This document shows, piece by piece, positions 44,801 through 53,621 of a stretch of DNA of 64,000 nucleotides (within the stretch, counting starts at the first letter, position 1; every line of letters starts with the position of its first letter). The position numbers were made by a program, and so were the translations under genes. Where the stretch lies: contig NZ_JALJZT010000002.1 in NCBI RefSeq assembly GCF_024171405.1, forward strand, positions 1,674,001-1,738,000. Direction: 5' to 3'. The notes under the pieces are model-generated. The model saw only the letters and a list, made by a program, of their open reading frames with translations, was not told where the DNA came from and ran no database searches. Source of the stretch: Qipengyuania citrea (GTDB lineage Bacteria > Pseudomonadota > Alphaproteobacteria > Sphingomonadales > Sphingomonadaceae).

Positions 44801-47109
44801 TCGGCGCGCTCGTAAGCGAAGCTGGCGGGGGGTATACTTGGGCAATAAACAGCGGCGAGAACCGTCTCACAACATGGTCGAACGACCCGGTCACGGACCG
44901 TCCCTCCGAAACACTCTACCTGCGTGATGAGGAAACTGGCGAGGTATGGACCATAACGCCTGCTCCTGTTGGCGATGCCGCTGCCTGCGAAGTCAGGCAT
45001 GGCGCGGGTTACACTACATGGTCAAAACGGTTCGCCGGCTTGGCCCATCAGCTCACAATGTTCGTACCGCTTGATGCATCGGTGAAGATCGTTCGGCTGC
45101 GGATCCGCAACTGCGAAGACCGGCACCGGCGCGTAACCGCAACCTATTATGCCGAGTGGCTGCTCGGCTCTCTTCCCAGTATCGCACGCCCGCACATAGT
45201 CTGCGACTTTGACACCGAGACGCAGACCATCACGGCAACGAACCGCTGGAACAGCGATTTTGCCGGACAGGTGGCGTTTCTCACGGCAAACCGCCCACCG
45301 CACGGCTTCACGACCGACCGCGGCGAATTCATCGGCAGGGGTGGGGACCCGGCGGATCCCGCGGCGCTTCGGCGATGGGGTCTAACCAACAGCGTATGCG
45401 CGGGCGGCGATACATGCGGAGCCTATCAGATACACCTCGATCTTGGCCCGGGCGAGGAAGAAGAAATCCTGTTCGTGCTCGGCCAAGGGCTAGGCCACCA
45501 TGCGGCCATGGAACTCGCCCAGCGCTGGCGTGAGCCAGACGAGGCAGAGACGGCAATGATAGCGCTGGAGAATTTCTGGGATGAGACACTCGGCGCCCTT
45601 CAAGTCTCAACCCCGGACCCTGCTTTCGACGTCATGGTCAACCGCTGGCTGCTCTACCAGACGCTGTCGTCCCGTGTTCTCGCGCGCACGGGATTCTATC
45701 AGTCGAGCGGGGCCTTCGGCTTTCGCGATCAATTGCAGGACGTTCTTGCGCTTCTCCACACCGCGCCGGCGCTCGCTCGCGCGCACATCCTCGAAAGCGC
45801 GCAGCATCAATTCGTAGAGGGCGATGTTCTGCACTGGTGGCACCCCCCTGCTGATCGCGGCGTGCGAACGCGTTTTTCCGACGATTTACTCTGGTTGCCT
45901 TATGTTGTCGGCATCTATGTCACGACGACCGGTGACCTTGATATCCTCGACGAGGAAGTCGCGTTCCTCGATGCCGATGAACTCGCCCCCGACGAAGCCA
46001 ATCGATATGCGCAATTCGATGCGACCGAGTGGCGCGGCTCGCTGTTCGAGCACTGCGAGCGCGCACTGCACCGCGCTCTGGCAGTCGGGGCCCATGGACT
46101 GCCGCTGATCGGCGCCGGGGACTGGAATGATGGAATGGACCGCCTCGGCGCGAAGGGCCATGGCGAAAGCGTCTGGTTGGCATGGTTTATCACGGTCACA
46201 GCGCAAGGCTTCGCCGACATCTGCCGCCGGACCGGTCGGATGCACGAGGCGAAAGAATGGGAAGAACGGGCATCCGAGATAAGACGGCGCGCGGAAGAAA
46301 GCGCGTGGGATGGCTCATGGTACTTGCGCGCGTTCGATGATGACGGGCGGCCCATCGGCTCGGCAGAAAGCGACGAATGCAGGATCGATTCGATCGCGCA
46401 GTCATGGGCGGCCTTTGCCTCGGCTGATCAAGAGCGCGTGAGCGAGGCTCTCCAGTCCGCATGGGATATGCTTGTTTCGCAGGAAGACCAGTTGGCCAGG
46501 CTGCTCTGGCCCGCGTTTGACGAAGGCTTGATCGATCCCGGTTACATAAAGGCCTATCCCCCGGGAATTCGCGAAAATGGGGGTCAGTATTCGCATGCGA
46601 CCGCGTGGCTGGGCATGGCCTTTGCGCGGGTGAAGGACCCCGAGAAGGCCTTTGCCCTGTTCAACATGATCAACCCCGTCCGTCGCTCTGACGATCACGC
46701 CAAGGCCGAGCATTATCGCCTGGAGCCCTACGCCGTCGCCGGAGACATATCTGCGGGCAAGCAACATACGGGCAGAGGGGGCTGGAGCTGGTATACTGGG
46801 GCCGCTGGCTGGGCATGGCAGCTCGCCACAAAAAGCATCCTGGGGTTGCAACAGATCGATGGCCAACTCATCGTCAATCCCTGTATCCCGCCCAACTGGG
46901 GCGGCTTCAGCGCGACACTGCGCGTTGGTGGCGGGTTGGTGTCAGTGAAAGTCGAAGATCCGCAAGGGCTTGGCTGCGCTGACGTCGAACTCACCGTTGA
47001 TGGCAAAACTCATGCCGGGAATGCGATTGTACTCCCGAAGAATGGCGAAACAGTCGAACTTCGGGTCCGCATTGTTGGACGCAATGTACAACACCCCTCC
47101 CCTGCCTGA
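38890..47109 (+). CDS. ndvB: Cyclic beta-1,2-glucan synthase (NdvB-type)
   Basis: A 2739-residue inner membrane protein near the length of rhizobial NdvB. It has membrane helices at about 317-337 and 348-370, a GT84 glycosyltransferase part with the LDADTTLPTG motif (about 530) and RRAHRWIRGDWQ (about 677), and further helices at about 729 and 854. A glycoamylase-like region starts near 915, and two GH94-type regions follow; the last contains GAGDWNDGMDR with the catalytic Asp (about 2410) and YPPGIRENGGQYSH (about 2556). It initiates, elongates and cyclises periplasmic glucans from UDP-glucose, which serve osmo-adaptation and envelope stability. Confidence 0.95.
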   Translation: MSDINSDFSALDHAAIQFAEEDRISPQAAQEIPARTGTDAILEWLRAACLACAKAGAEASKAAEWLLDNDYVVHRALRQIKQDLPTGFYSKLPALEGEETIGFPRAFVLAHRFLELSRMQVSASALSRFLIAYQRTAPLRIGELWAFPAMLRIACVEILVETLSTLLCDQLDVPVATTSWAGEAHALEANERVARAIANLSTLDAISWEDLFDDVSPVEQILRNDPSGYYGQMDFDSRDRYRRAVEELAEYGDLSETDVALEAIQASRAALPDDRSHHVGFWLAGEGRRAFRQQTGAVFPARVRLLDYALRHPGPVYFVSLIGLLVWALLLPAIYLDAADAGATGWFAGLSLSLIPASVVAITFLHWSITRLLPPRVLFKLDFGDGLPEDCATLIAVPVVIAREDEVPFLIEKLENHWLSNGEPMVDVVLLADLADAASESTAGDKQIEQALEREILALNTRYRSEGSEPFHLLMRPRQYCEAQGCWLAWERKRGKLEQLNHMLIEGDGGAFHRHVGSREIPRNIRFVVTLDADTTLPTGTVRKLVGTLAHPLNQAKFDPDTGTLLGGYTIIQPRVEISPQSGSRTLFARLFAGDTSIDIYSRAVSNVYQDLFGAGIFVGKGIYDLHAFHRSVAGRVPENSILSHDLFEGVHGRVGLASDIVLFEGFPGNYLEYARRAHRWIRGDWQLLPWLAGKVRRSDGTRSPNPIAAIDRWKIIDNLRRSLVAPATILLAISGWLILPGQAWFWSLLAFFMPAGQVFTDLVTGLATGRRRGTSRSLGPQLRDQAGRWFLAVVYLLDDAILSVRAIAVTLWRLFASRRNLLEWTSAAHSATDLRSNRARGVIWRKMWLGPTISVALAALLAAIKPDALAASLPLLILWIAAPEITWAMARERREDAEPLAEDDRRFLRGLARRTWLFFETFAGPEDNWLPPDNYQGAPHAEIAQRTSPTNIGMLMLSTAAAWDLGYIGRSELAARTANLFATLDRLERYRGHFYNWYDTRTLASLEPRYVSTVDSGNLAAALLAYAASLREARRAEGMEEQRWRGLIDVIDLIEQVAQNSEDAALPRWITQLRSRLEGVEEDRAHWMAGLQDICEVLIPEMEAALGLGEQSEKAAPNHLVDIEVLVDRLQYQIRSMCRDLGNGGIPADQLSSLADQAIEMAYSMEFAPLYDEHRRLLRIGINVSLGRPDTHYYDLLASEARLASFFAIAKGDVPPEHWFHLGRPLRRVEGGAMLISWNGSMFEYLMPRLLLKPDTGTLLGESERMVVDVQERYGRAQSVPWGISESAYSARDPEHRYRYQGFGVPELGLKRGLSRDMVVAPYATALALAVAPKKAVANLRLLTRSGGSGRYGLVEALDFTPERSPGSGPRTVNAYMAHHQGMLLSAIVNALFSDRFASRFAEDPRMRPTMLLLSERVPREIPPEIDRLADPTISMVRGTPVTLPASWQPRREASVPQMLLLGNGPLSTWLSDSGSGGLRWHHRALTRFVADATHDADGYWIYIADEDTGRLWSATLEPTGSEAEEYEVTCHAHQAVIRRRDQGVVSRLEIGVLAGSDIEVRRLRLINESSRHRKLRVTTYAEIVLGEPLEDERHPAFSKLFIKSEHVPSLGGLLFERRARAPQDTPPVLLHFAVDGGGPVRNARFETDRRAFIRRHESLRSPTGATEAVQNTQGWTLDPVMALQHLIDLEPFEIREICFLTVAAASRETAVELAERHSSLDSIEWALHDTATENARSLVHMNIEAEHLPVVQQLASALIYPQNAPSSARTIKNENSLGQADLWGMGVSGDYPILLLRSAGETTTLLPVLLAAHRLWRRHGLEVDLVILQLAGSAYIEPVLDQLREALQRAKMAELLGRKGGVHIVFADQIGADRVRLLESTARVTLDDARGSLQEQLEEAHDVPNRLPLFSATRAAQHPSMTSLERSANLLYDNGLGGFTADGREYVIFVEPGQATPAPWCNILANRDFGALVSEAGGGYTWAINSGENRLTTWSNDPVTDRPSETLYLRDEETGEVWTITPAPVGDAAACEVRHGAGYTTWSKRFAGLAHQLTMFVPLDASVKIVRLRIRNCEDRHRRVTATYYAEWLLGSLPSIARPHIVCDFDTETQTITATNRWNSDFAGQVAFLTANRPPHGFTTDRGEFIGRGGDPADPAALRRWGLTNSVCAGGDTCGAYQIHLDLGPGEEEEILFVLGQGLGHHAAMELAQRWREPDEAETAMIALENFWDETLGALQVSTPDPAFDVMVNRWLLYQTLSSRVLARTGFYQSSGAFGFRDQLQDVLALLHTAPALARAHILESAQHQFVEGDVLHWWHPPADRGVRTRFSDDLLWLPYVVGIYVTTTGDLDILDEEVAFLDADELAPDEANRYAQFDATEWRGSLFEHCERALHRALAVGAHGLPLIGAGDWNDGMDRLGAKGHGESVWLAWFITVTAQGFADICRRTGRMHEAKEWEERASEIRRRAEESAWDGSWYLRAFDDDGRPIGSAESDECRIDSIAQSWAAFASADQERVSEALQSAWDMLVSQEDQLARLLWPAFDEGLIDPGYIKAYPPGIRENGGQYSHATAWLGMAFARVKDPEKAFALFNMINPVRRSDDHAKAEHYRLEPYAVAGDISAGKQHTGRGGWSWYTGAAGWAWQLATKSILGLQQIDGQLIVNPCIPPNWGGFSATLRVGGGLVSVKVEDPQGLGCADVELTVDGKTHAGNAIVLPKNGETVELRVRIVGRNVQHPSPA

Positions 47110-47218
47110 GAATTCCGCCCGGAGCTATTAAAACGCTCCTCCCAGCGCGTGAAAATCCTGGCGGGGTGTTTGGCAAAGATGCGCGACGCGAAGTCTGCCG
47201 TGCAAAGCAAAGTTGATC

Positions 47219-48640
47219 CTATAATAGCGGGCTAAAGAGCCGTGCTGCATTTTCCGCAGCGCGGGCAAGCGCAGGTCTGGCATTCCATTCGGCGCGAACC
47301 AAGCGCTCACTCCCCGCAATGTTGCGCGCCTCCTCTTCGCGCAGGCGCGCGGTTGTGTCCTGATCATAGATGAGGAGGCCAGCTTCTCCGTTCAACTCCA
47401 GCGAGCGCAAATCGATGTTCATCGAACCGACAAGGACGAGGTCATCGTCGACGCTTACATGCTTGGCGTGCAGGAAGCCGCGATGATAGAGGTGTATGTC
47501 GATGCCCGCTTCCAGCATTCGATCGAAGAAAGAGCGCTGCGCCAGATCGACCAGACGATGGTCGCCCTTCTTCGGTAGAATCAAGCAGACCTCGACACCG
47601 CGGGCGGCGGCCCCTTCGAGCGCGAGCAGGAGCGCTTCGTCCGGCACGAAGTAGGGGGTCGTGATGACCAGACGGTGTTCGACCGTATGCACCAGCGCAT
47701 CGAGCAGCAGCCGGATGACAGAGCGCCGATATTCGGGTCCGCCAGCCACCAATTGTGCGCGCGCCGCCCCTGCGGACCGTTCATGCGGAAAGAGCGCCCC
47801 GTCGCTCAACAGATCGCCGGATTCCAAAAACCAGTCATTGGCAAAGAGCGCCTGCATCTGGAGCACGACGGGTCCGTTGACCCTCACCACGAATTCCTTG
47901 CTGCGCTGACCTCCCGGTAGCTCGGCGCTGATGACGTTCTGCGAGCCGATATATCCGAGCCGTCCGTCGATCACAGCGAGCTTGCGATGATTGCGCAGAT
48001 CGGGCCGCAGGGCCTCCATGTTCGTTAGCGATACGGGCAGCGCGCGGCGCACCGTTATCCCGCAGCTCCTGAGTTTTCGAATGATCCGGCGGGACCACCA
48101 ATAGGAACCGAGCGCATCGATCAGAACCCGGCATTCTATCCCGCGGCTTGCGGCAGCCACGAGCGCCGCGATGATCTGGTTGCCCACAGCATCGTCGGAG
48201 AAGATGTAGGTCGTGAGATGAACATGGTGCCGGGCAGTACCAATGTCGGCCACGAGACGGTCGATCACTTCCTGATAATCCGCTAGCGCTTCGATGTTGT
48301 TTCCACCCACCGCAGGGAACAAATTGACCCGCTCGATGAGCTGCGCTGCCCGAACAAGATGCGCGGGAAGCTGCGGCGGTGAGCAGTGCTGCGACATCAG
48401 GATCTGGCGGCGCGCAATCTTGAGCTGCCTGCGCGCTTCAGCAAAACGCGCACGCCTGCGCGCCGTTGCCAGCGGACGGAACGCCCAGAGAACAACGAGA
48501 ATGGCTGGAATGGGGAAGACGAGAACCAGCGCGAGCCAGCCCTGTGCGCCAACCGCTGGTCGGCTGAAAATGATCACCGCGAAGATAGCAAACCGCGCGA
48601 GCCAATCCAGCGTGAGGAATAGCAAGAGCGTATCAGACAC
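47219..48640 (-). CDS. cls: Cardiolipin synthase (phospholipase D family)
   Basis: A 473-residue enzyme from a GTG start. Two N-terminal helices (about 5-28 and 33-52) anchor it in the inner membrane. Two HKD motifs are intact: HRKLAVIDGRLGYIGS (about 215) and HAKHVSVDDDLVLVGSMNID (about 392). It joins two phosphatidylglycerols to make cardiolipin, or uses related donors. It converges with ndvB and stands alone. The 288 bp upstream, up to the sigma gene, hold no clear gene. Confidence 0.93.
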   Translation of the reverse strand: MSDTLLLFLTLDWLARFAIFAVIIFSRPAVGAQGWLALVLVFPIPAILVVLWAFRPLATARRRARFAEARRQLKIARRQILMSQHCSPPQLPAHLVRAAQLIERVNLFPAVGGNNIEALADYQEVIDRLVADIGTARHHVHLTTYIFSDDAVGNQIIAALVAAASRGIECRVLIDALGSYWWSRRIIRKLRSCGITVRRALPVSLTNMEALRPDLRNHRKLAVIDGRLGYIGSQNVISAELPGGQRSKEFVVRVNGPVVLQMQALFANDWFLESGDLLSDGALFPHERSAGAARAQLVAGGPEYRRSVIRLLLDALVHTVEHRLVITTPYFVPDEALLLALEGAAARGVEVCLILPKKGDHRLVDLAQRSFFDRMLEAGIDIHLYHRGFLHAKHVSVDDDLVLVGSMNIDLRSLELNGEAGLLIYDQDTTARLREEEARNIAGSERLVRAEWNARPALARAAENAARLFSPLL

Positions 48641-48928
48641 CGGTCTTGCTCCCGCTTGTCGGAAAGCAATGGCGGCACGCCGTAGGAGGGGGGAGGATCA
48701 CGGCGTGCCGCACTGCCGAGGCGCGGGGTTGGAGGCATCGCCGCGGCAACGAGCTTGGCGGGTTCGGGCTTTTACGCAGCCAAATGGTCCCGACAATTCG
48801 ACCCTTAGAGCTCGCATGCATGTACATAGACGCGGGAGCGCGCCTGCTATTACAGCGCAGACCTCGTTTCGGTCTCACTGAATAGGCATGACATAGTCTC
48901 TGCCCGCCCACACGAGCGCGTCGGCTCC

Positions 48929-49522
48929 TCAAGTTTGCAAAGCAATAGGGGTGTCGGCCAAAGCATCGCGAAATGCGCCGCGGGCACGATGGAGTCTTAC
49001 GGCGAGATTGTTGGGCGAAATGTGGAGGCGCGAAGCGATGACTGAAGGCTCGTCCCGCCCCAGGTCCATTTGCCGGATGATTTGCGTATAGGCTGGCCGA
49101 AGCGTCGCCAATACCTCCTCGACCACCTCGCTTTCATCGACCGACAAACTCTCTCCCGAGATTTCTTCCAAGGGTGGGCCGCCGGGTTCAAGCGGGGTCG
49201 TTTTGGCGTTGAGCCGCGCCGAGGCCCGGTAATGGTCGAGCAACGTCGTCTCGAAGAGGCGCCGCAGCCATCCGTGGACGGCATTTTCATCGCGCAATTG
49301 ATGCGCGCGCTCAAGCGCTTTGACGCAGAAGGACTGAAGGACATCATCCGCCGCGAGGCGGTCGCGCAGACGCTTGAGAGCAAGCCGGCGGAAGATGACA
49401 TAATCGCCAACAAGAACCCGCTCAATAATCTCTCTGTTCGTCTCTCGCCGGTTCTCAGGTTCGGAACGCTCCTGCTCTTCGGCAACAATATCCTCTGATT
49501 GTGCGGCGTAAGATAATGGCAT
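48929..49522 (-). CDS. Orphan ECF-type sigma factor
   Basis: A 197-residue sigma factor from ATG 49522, preceded by GGGGAAG (the frame opens at 49633). Region 2 lies at about 35-95 (DDVLQSFCVKALERAHQL, HGWLRRLFETTLLDHYRA) and region 4 at about 135-190 (VIASRLHISPNNLAVRLHRARG). No anti-sigma gene is adjacent, so control must lie elsewhere or in its own expression. Its sequence differs from the CnrH-like factor at 4639. Target genes are unknown. Confidence 0.85.
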   Translation of the reverse strand: MPLSYAAQSEDIVAEEQERSEPENRRETNREIIERVLVGDYVIFRRLALKRLRDRLAADDVLQSFCVKALERAHQLRDENAVHGWLRRLFETTLLDHYRASARLNAKTTPLEPGGPPLEEISGESLSVDESEVVEEVLATLRPAYTQIIRQMDLGRDEPSVIASRLHISPNNLAVRLHRARGAFRDALADTPIALQT

Positions 49523-49729
49523 GAGTTCTTCCCCACCGAAGTTCCACCTACTTGGAATACGCAGGGAGAGGCCCCGCCCCTCAGATTTCTTTGGTGTTTC
49601 GGCGGATGATGAGAGGTTCCGGCCGGGAAACAACGCGCTGATGCGCTTCGTCCTGTAAGCCGAGCTGCCGTGCCCCGTCTCTTGTTTCAGCCCGTTTAGA
49701 AATCCTCTGCACCGAGACGAGAAAACCCG

Positions 49730-50452
49730 ATGAGCCGCCTGATCACCACTATGCGAAGTCTCGCCTTTGCAGTGTCGGCGGCGGTGTGGACTCTCCTTTT
49801 TGCGCCCTTGATCCCGCTATTGGTTCTTCTGGGTCGTCCGCCGCGGATCATTCGGCAGCTCACCCGGATTTGGGCGCGCGGCCTTCTCTGTCTCCTCGCT
49901 GCGCTGGCCGGAATCCGCTATACGGAAAGGGGACGCGTTAACCTGCCCGAGGGTCCCGTCCTCATCATCGCCAACCATCAATCGGCCTGGGAAACGTTTG
50001 CCGCACTCGTTCTCTTCCCTGACGTGGCGATTGTCACCAAGCGTGAGCTTCTGGCGCTGCCTGTGATAGGATGGTTCCTGAAGAACTCCCCCATGATCCC
50101 GGTCGATCGCGCTCAGTCGGCGCGGGCGCTGCGTGAAATGCTTGCGGCCTGCCGCGCGGAAGTAGCGGCGGGTCGCTCGGTGCTCATTTTCCCCGAAGGC
50201 ACACGCAAGCAGCCGGGAAGCCCGATCGAATTCAAGCGCGGAGTGGAACTGCTCTATCGAAATCTGGCGATACCCCCAGTAATCGTTGCCCACGATGCCG
50301 GCCGGCTCTGGCGGCAGGGCATGCGGCTGCATCCTGGATCGATTACCGTTTCGATACTCCCGCCGATCCCACCTGCTACCGATCATGGAGTTCTTGTCGC
50401 GCAGGCACAGCGGTCCCTCGCGGTCGAAGTCGCCAATCTGAACAAGGCCTAG
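49730..50452 (+). CDS. plsC: 1-acyl-sn-glycerol-3-phosphate acyltransferase
   Basis: A 240-residue membrane-bound acyltransferase that makes phosphatidic acid. An N-terminal helix (about 10-32) precedes block I NHQSAWE (His-x4-Glu in place of the more common His-x4-Asp), block II around ITKRELLALPVIGWFL, block III FPEGTRKQPG and block IV PPVIVAHDAG. It is one of several envelope-lipid genes in this region. It is preceded by its own short intergenic region, divergent from the sigma gene. Confidence 0.92.
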   Translation: MSRLITTMRSLAFAVSAAVWTLLFAPLIPLLVLLGRPPRIIRQLTRIWARGLLCLLAALAGIRYTERGRVNLPEGPVLIIANHQSAWETFAALVLFPDVAIVTKRELLALPVIGWFLKNSPMIPVDRAQSARALREMLAACRAEVAAGRSVLIFPEGTRKQPGSPIEFKRGVELLYRNLAIPPVIVAHDAGRLWRQGMRLHPGSITVSILPPIPPATDHGVLVAQAQRSLAVEVANLNKA

Positions 50453-50701
50453 ACTGACCGCCGAAAGGGCCCGGATCCCTATGAGGATGAGGAGGCCTGC
50501 GCTCCCATGAACATGATCTTGCATCTCATTGCGAGAGGCAACACCCATTTGTTCTGAACTTCGCCGTCGGCGACGTTCTCGTAATCACCAAGCGCGCCCC
50601 GCGTCTGTTTATCCGAATGAGGTGCCGCCCGGGCAGGCCAGCGCGCACCAGGAGCCGGTCTGGACGGACAATCAAAACCGGGAGTCTTGCAATAAGGAGC
50701 A

Positions 50702-52615
50702 GTGTGTGTGGCGAAACCGCCAACGAACAAGAGGATATTGGAGCAGCAGTTTTCTCGCCGGGCGACAATCTTGTGCGCGGTGCAGCTCGGTCTCGGCGGT
50801 GTGTTGGCAGGCCGGCTCGCCTGGCTTGCGATCGCCGAAAACCAAAAATGGCAACTGCTCTCCGAGAGCAATCGGCTTCAGCTGAGCCTGATCCCGCCGA
50901 GGCGCGGATTGCTGCTTGATCGCACGGGCGTCCCCCTCGCCACCAACAAATCGGTCTTCATGATCGATCTCCTGCCCGATCGCCTCGAGGACGCCGATAA
51001 GGTCGTGAAGCAGCTTGCCGAGCTGCTCGATCTTAGCGCCGATGAGACGGACCGCCTCAAGACCGACCTCGAACAAGCATTGGATCACCAGCCCGTGCGG
51101 GTTGCGAGCGATGTCGAGTGGGACCAATATGCCGCTGTAAATGTACGCCTTCCCGACCTCCCCGGCGTATCCCCGATGAGAGGGTTTTCGCGGCACTATC
51201 CAGCAGGAGCCGCGACAGCTCACTTGCTCGGCTATGTCGGAGCCCCAAGCCGCGAGGAGTATGAAAAAACCGGCGATCCCTTGCTAATGGTTCCGGGCAT
51301 GCAAGTCGGCAAGGATATGCTCGAGAAGACGCTCGACGAGCATTTGACGGGCAAGCCCGGCGCGCGCCGGGCCGAAGTGACAGCCACGGGCAAGGTCGTA
51401 CGCGAGCTAGAGGTCCGATCCGACACTATAGGTAAAAGCGTACAATTGACCATTGATGGTGGGCTTCAAACCTATGCGTCGCGGCGACTGGGCACCCAGT
51501 CCGGCTCGGTCGTGGTGCTCGACGCGGTCACCGGCGGCGTTCTCGCTATGGCTTCGATGCCAGCCTACGATCCCAACAGTTTTTCGGATGGGATCAGCCA
51601 GTTCGAATGGGACATGCTGTCGCAAGACGAACGCGTTCCACTCAGAAACAAGACCCTCCAGGGACTTTATCCGCCCGGATCGACCATCAAGCCGATCACG
51701 GCCCTGGCTTTGCTGAATGAGAACATCGACCCAGACGAAACCGTCCTTTGTACCGGCCGGATCAACATTGCCGGCGGCACGTTCCATTGCTGGCGCCGTA
51801 GTGGCCACGGTGTAGTCGACATGAACCGGGCGATTGCAGAAAGCTGTGACATATATTTCTATGTCATGGGCATTCGGGTGGGCATTCAGCCAATTGCCGA
51901 CATGGCCAGACGTTTTGGGCTTGGCGAGCGGTTTTTAGGCTTGCCGGTTCCCTATCAGTATTACGGCACTGTCCCCGATCCTGCCTGGAAACGGCGACGA
52001 TACAACGAGCCTTGGGAAGCCTATGACACTGTCAATGCGACAATCGGGCAAGGCTATCTGCTCGCCAACCCGCTGCAGCTTGCGGTCATGACGGCGCGGC
52101 TTGCCGCCGGTGAGAAAACCCATCCCAAGCTACTTGCCGCAAAGGAGGCGCCTGCCGCACCACTCGAAATTGACCCCCGAATGCTTGCGATCGTCCGCCA
52201 GGGAATGGAGGATGTTGTCAATGGCCAGGGCACCGCAACCCGCGCCCGCCTTCCCCTTCCGAACATCAAGCTGGCGGGCAAGACGGGCACCGCGCAGGTT
52301 CGCCGCATCACGATGGCCGAACGTCGCCGCGGCGTCCGCTCCAATGCCTCTCTCCCCTGGAAGCTGCGCGATCATGGATTGTTCGTTGGTTATGCGCCGG
52401 TTCACCGGCCCCGCTATACGGTGGCGGTGGTAATCGAACATGGCGGAGGGTCTGGAGCGGCCTATCCCATCGCAAGCGATACGCTGCTCTATCTGTTTGA
52501 CGAACGGCAAGCCATGAAGCGCCTGGCATCACTGGAGAATGGCTGGGGTGGCGGAATCGAGGAGCGAATGGCGCGCGAAGCGGCAGAATTCGCCGCCCGC
52601 ACACCGAGCGACTGA
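50702..52615 (+). CDS. mrdA: Penicillin-binding protein 2 (transpeptidase)
   Basis: A 637-residue class B penicillin-binding protein from a GTG start (GTG 50708 is also possible). One N-terminal membrane helix is followed by the dimerisation domain (PPRRGLLLDRTGVPLA) and the transpeptidase with STIK (catalytic Ser327), SCD (381-383) and KTGT (527-530). It crosslinks peptidoglycan during cell elongation. The usual neighbours mreCD and rodA are missing, so this is probably an accessory PBP2. It converges with the hydroxyacid dehydrogenase gene, with only four bases between the stops. Confidence 0.92.
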   Translation: MCVAKPPTNKRILEQQFSRRATILCAVQLGLGGVLAGRLAWLAIAENQKWQLLSESNRLQLSLIPPRRGLLLDRTGVPLATNKSVFMIDLLPDRLEDADKVVKQLAELLDLSADETDRLKTDLEQALDHQPVRVASDVEWDQYAAVNVRLPDLPGVSPMRGFSRHYPAGAATAHLLGYVGAPSREEYEKTGDPLLMVPGMQVGKDMLEKTLDEHLTGKPGARRAEVTATGKVVRELEVRSDTIGKSVQLTIDGGLQTYASRRLGTQSGSVVVLDAVTGGVLAMASMPAYDPNSFSDGISQFEWDMLSQDERVPLRNKTLQGLYPPGSTIKPITALALLNENIDPDETVLCTGRINIAGGTFHCWRRSGHGVVDMNRAIAESCDIYFYVMGIRVGIQPIADMARRFGLGERFLGLPVPYQYYGTVPDPAWKRRRYNEPWEAYDTVNATIGQGYLLANPLQLAVMTARLAAGEKTHPKLLAAKEAPAAPLEIDPRMLAIVRQGMEDVVNGQGTATRARLPLPNIKLAGKTGTAQVRRITMAERRRGVRSNASLPWKLRDHGLFVGYAPVHRPRYTVAVVIEHGGGSGAAYPIASDTLLYLFDERQAMKRLASLENGWGGGIEERMAREAAEFAARTPSD

Positions 52616-52619
52616 CCCC

Positions 52620-53621
52620 CTAAACAATGAGGTTCTTCGGCGAACCCATTGCAAAAGCTTCGATATTCTCAATTGTCGTCTCGATGATGCGCGCGACCGC
52701 CTCATGCGTGTTATAGGCGACATGCGGAGTCACGATGACGTTCGGAAAGCGCAGAAGCACATGATTGGCCACGAGGGCCTCCAAATTCTCCTTCTCCAGC
52801 GGCGGTCCGCGAAACACTTCTGCCTCTTCACGGACGAGCGGCTCCTGCGGGAGCACATCAAGGCCAGCGGCGCGGAGTTTCCCCTCCGCCAGCGCGCGCA
52901 CCAGAGCGGGAACGCTGACGATGTTGCCGCGCGCCGTATTGATCAGGAGCGCGCCGGTCTTCATGGCAGCGAACTCGGCATCGGACAGGAGATCCTGGGT
53001 CTGAGGGGTTGCCGGCAGATGCAATGTGACGATGTCGGCTTGGGAAAGGAGTTCGGCGAAAGGCAAATAGGTAAAGCCGAGATTTGCTGCCGCAGAGCTA
53101 TCCGGATCGACGTCGAACGCTACGACATTCATGCCAAACCCGCGCGCGATCTCGATCGCGCGGCGCCCGATGCGGCCGGTCCCGACGACGCCAAGGGTCT
53201 TCCCGCGCAGCTCGATACCGCGCAGATCATCCTGTGAAAAATTTCCGCGCCGTGTACGTTCGACCGCCGGAACGAGATATCGCGCGGCAGCCAGCATCAA
53301 GGCAAAACTGTGCTCGGCTACAGTAACATCACCATAGTCGGGAACGTTGGCGATCTCGATGTCTTCTGCGGCGCACCAGGCCAGATCGATGTGGTCGTGG
53401 CCGGTCGAGCGGGTGGCGATCAGCCGCAGCTCGGGGAAGTGGCGCAGGACTTCTGCATCGAGCCGTGAATTGATGAATGTGCTGATCACTTCGGCATCGC
53501 TGTATTTTGCCGCGTTATCAGATGTCAGCCGTTCCTTGACACAAGTGAGTTCGTGATTGCCGGAAAGTGCGCGGCATGCCCTCGCCTCCCATTCCTCGGC
53601 CTCGAAGATGACGACCTTCAT
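52620..53621 (-). CDS. D-2-hydroxyacid dehydrogenase (D-lactate dehydrogenase-like)
   Basis: A 333-residue NAD-dependent dehydrogenase. The Rossmann motif is VVGTGRIGRRAIEI (about 145-158). The catalytic Arg (NTARGNIVS), Glu (LDVLPQEPLVREE) and His (VTPHVAYNT) are present. The family reduces pyruvate to D-lactate or the reverse. Its start overlaps the ppsA stop (ATGA), and a lactate permease lies further upstream in the same run, which supports D-lactate as the substrate, either to burn imported lactate or to dispose of reducing power under low oxygen. Confidence 0.9.
   Translation of the reverse strand: MKVVIFEAEEWEARACRALSGNHELTCVKERLTSDNAAKYSDAEVISTFINSRLDAEVLRHFPELRLIATRSTGHDHIDLAWCAAEDIEIANVPDYGDVTVAEHSFALMLAAARYLVPAVERTRRGNFSQDDLRGIELRGKTLGVVGTGRIGRRAIEIARGFGMNVVAFDVDPDSSAAANLGFTYLPFAELLSQADIVTLHLPATPQTQDLLSDAEFAAMKTGALLINTARGNIVSVPALVRALAEGKLRAAGLDVLPQEPLVREEAEVFRGPPLEKENLEALVANHVLLRFPNVIVTPHVAYNTHEAVARIIETTIENIEAFAMGSPKNLIV

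Noticed and set aside
47110..47218. GGAGC/GCTCC stem between ndvB and cls as a terminator
   Set aside because: A five-base stem with a nine-base loop is too weak to support.
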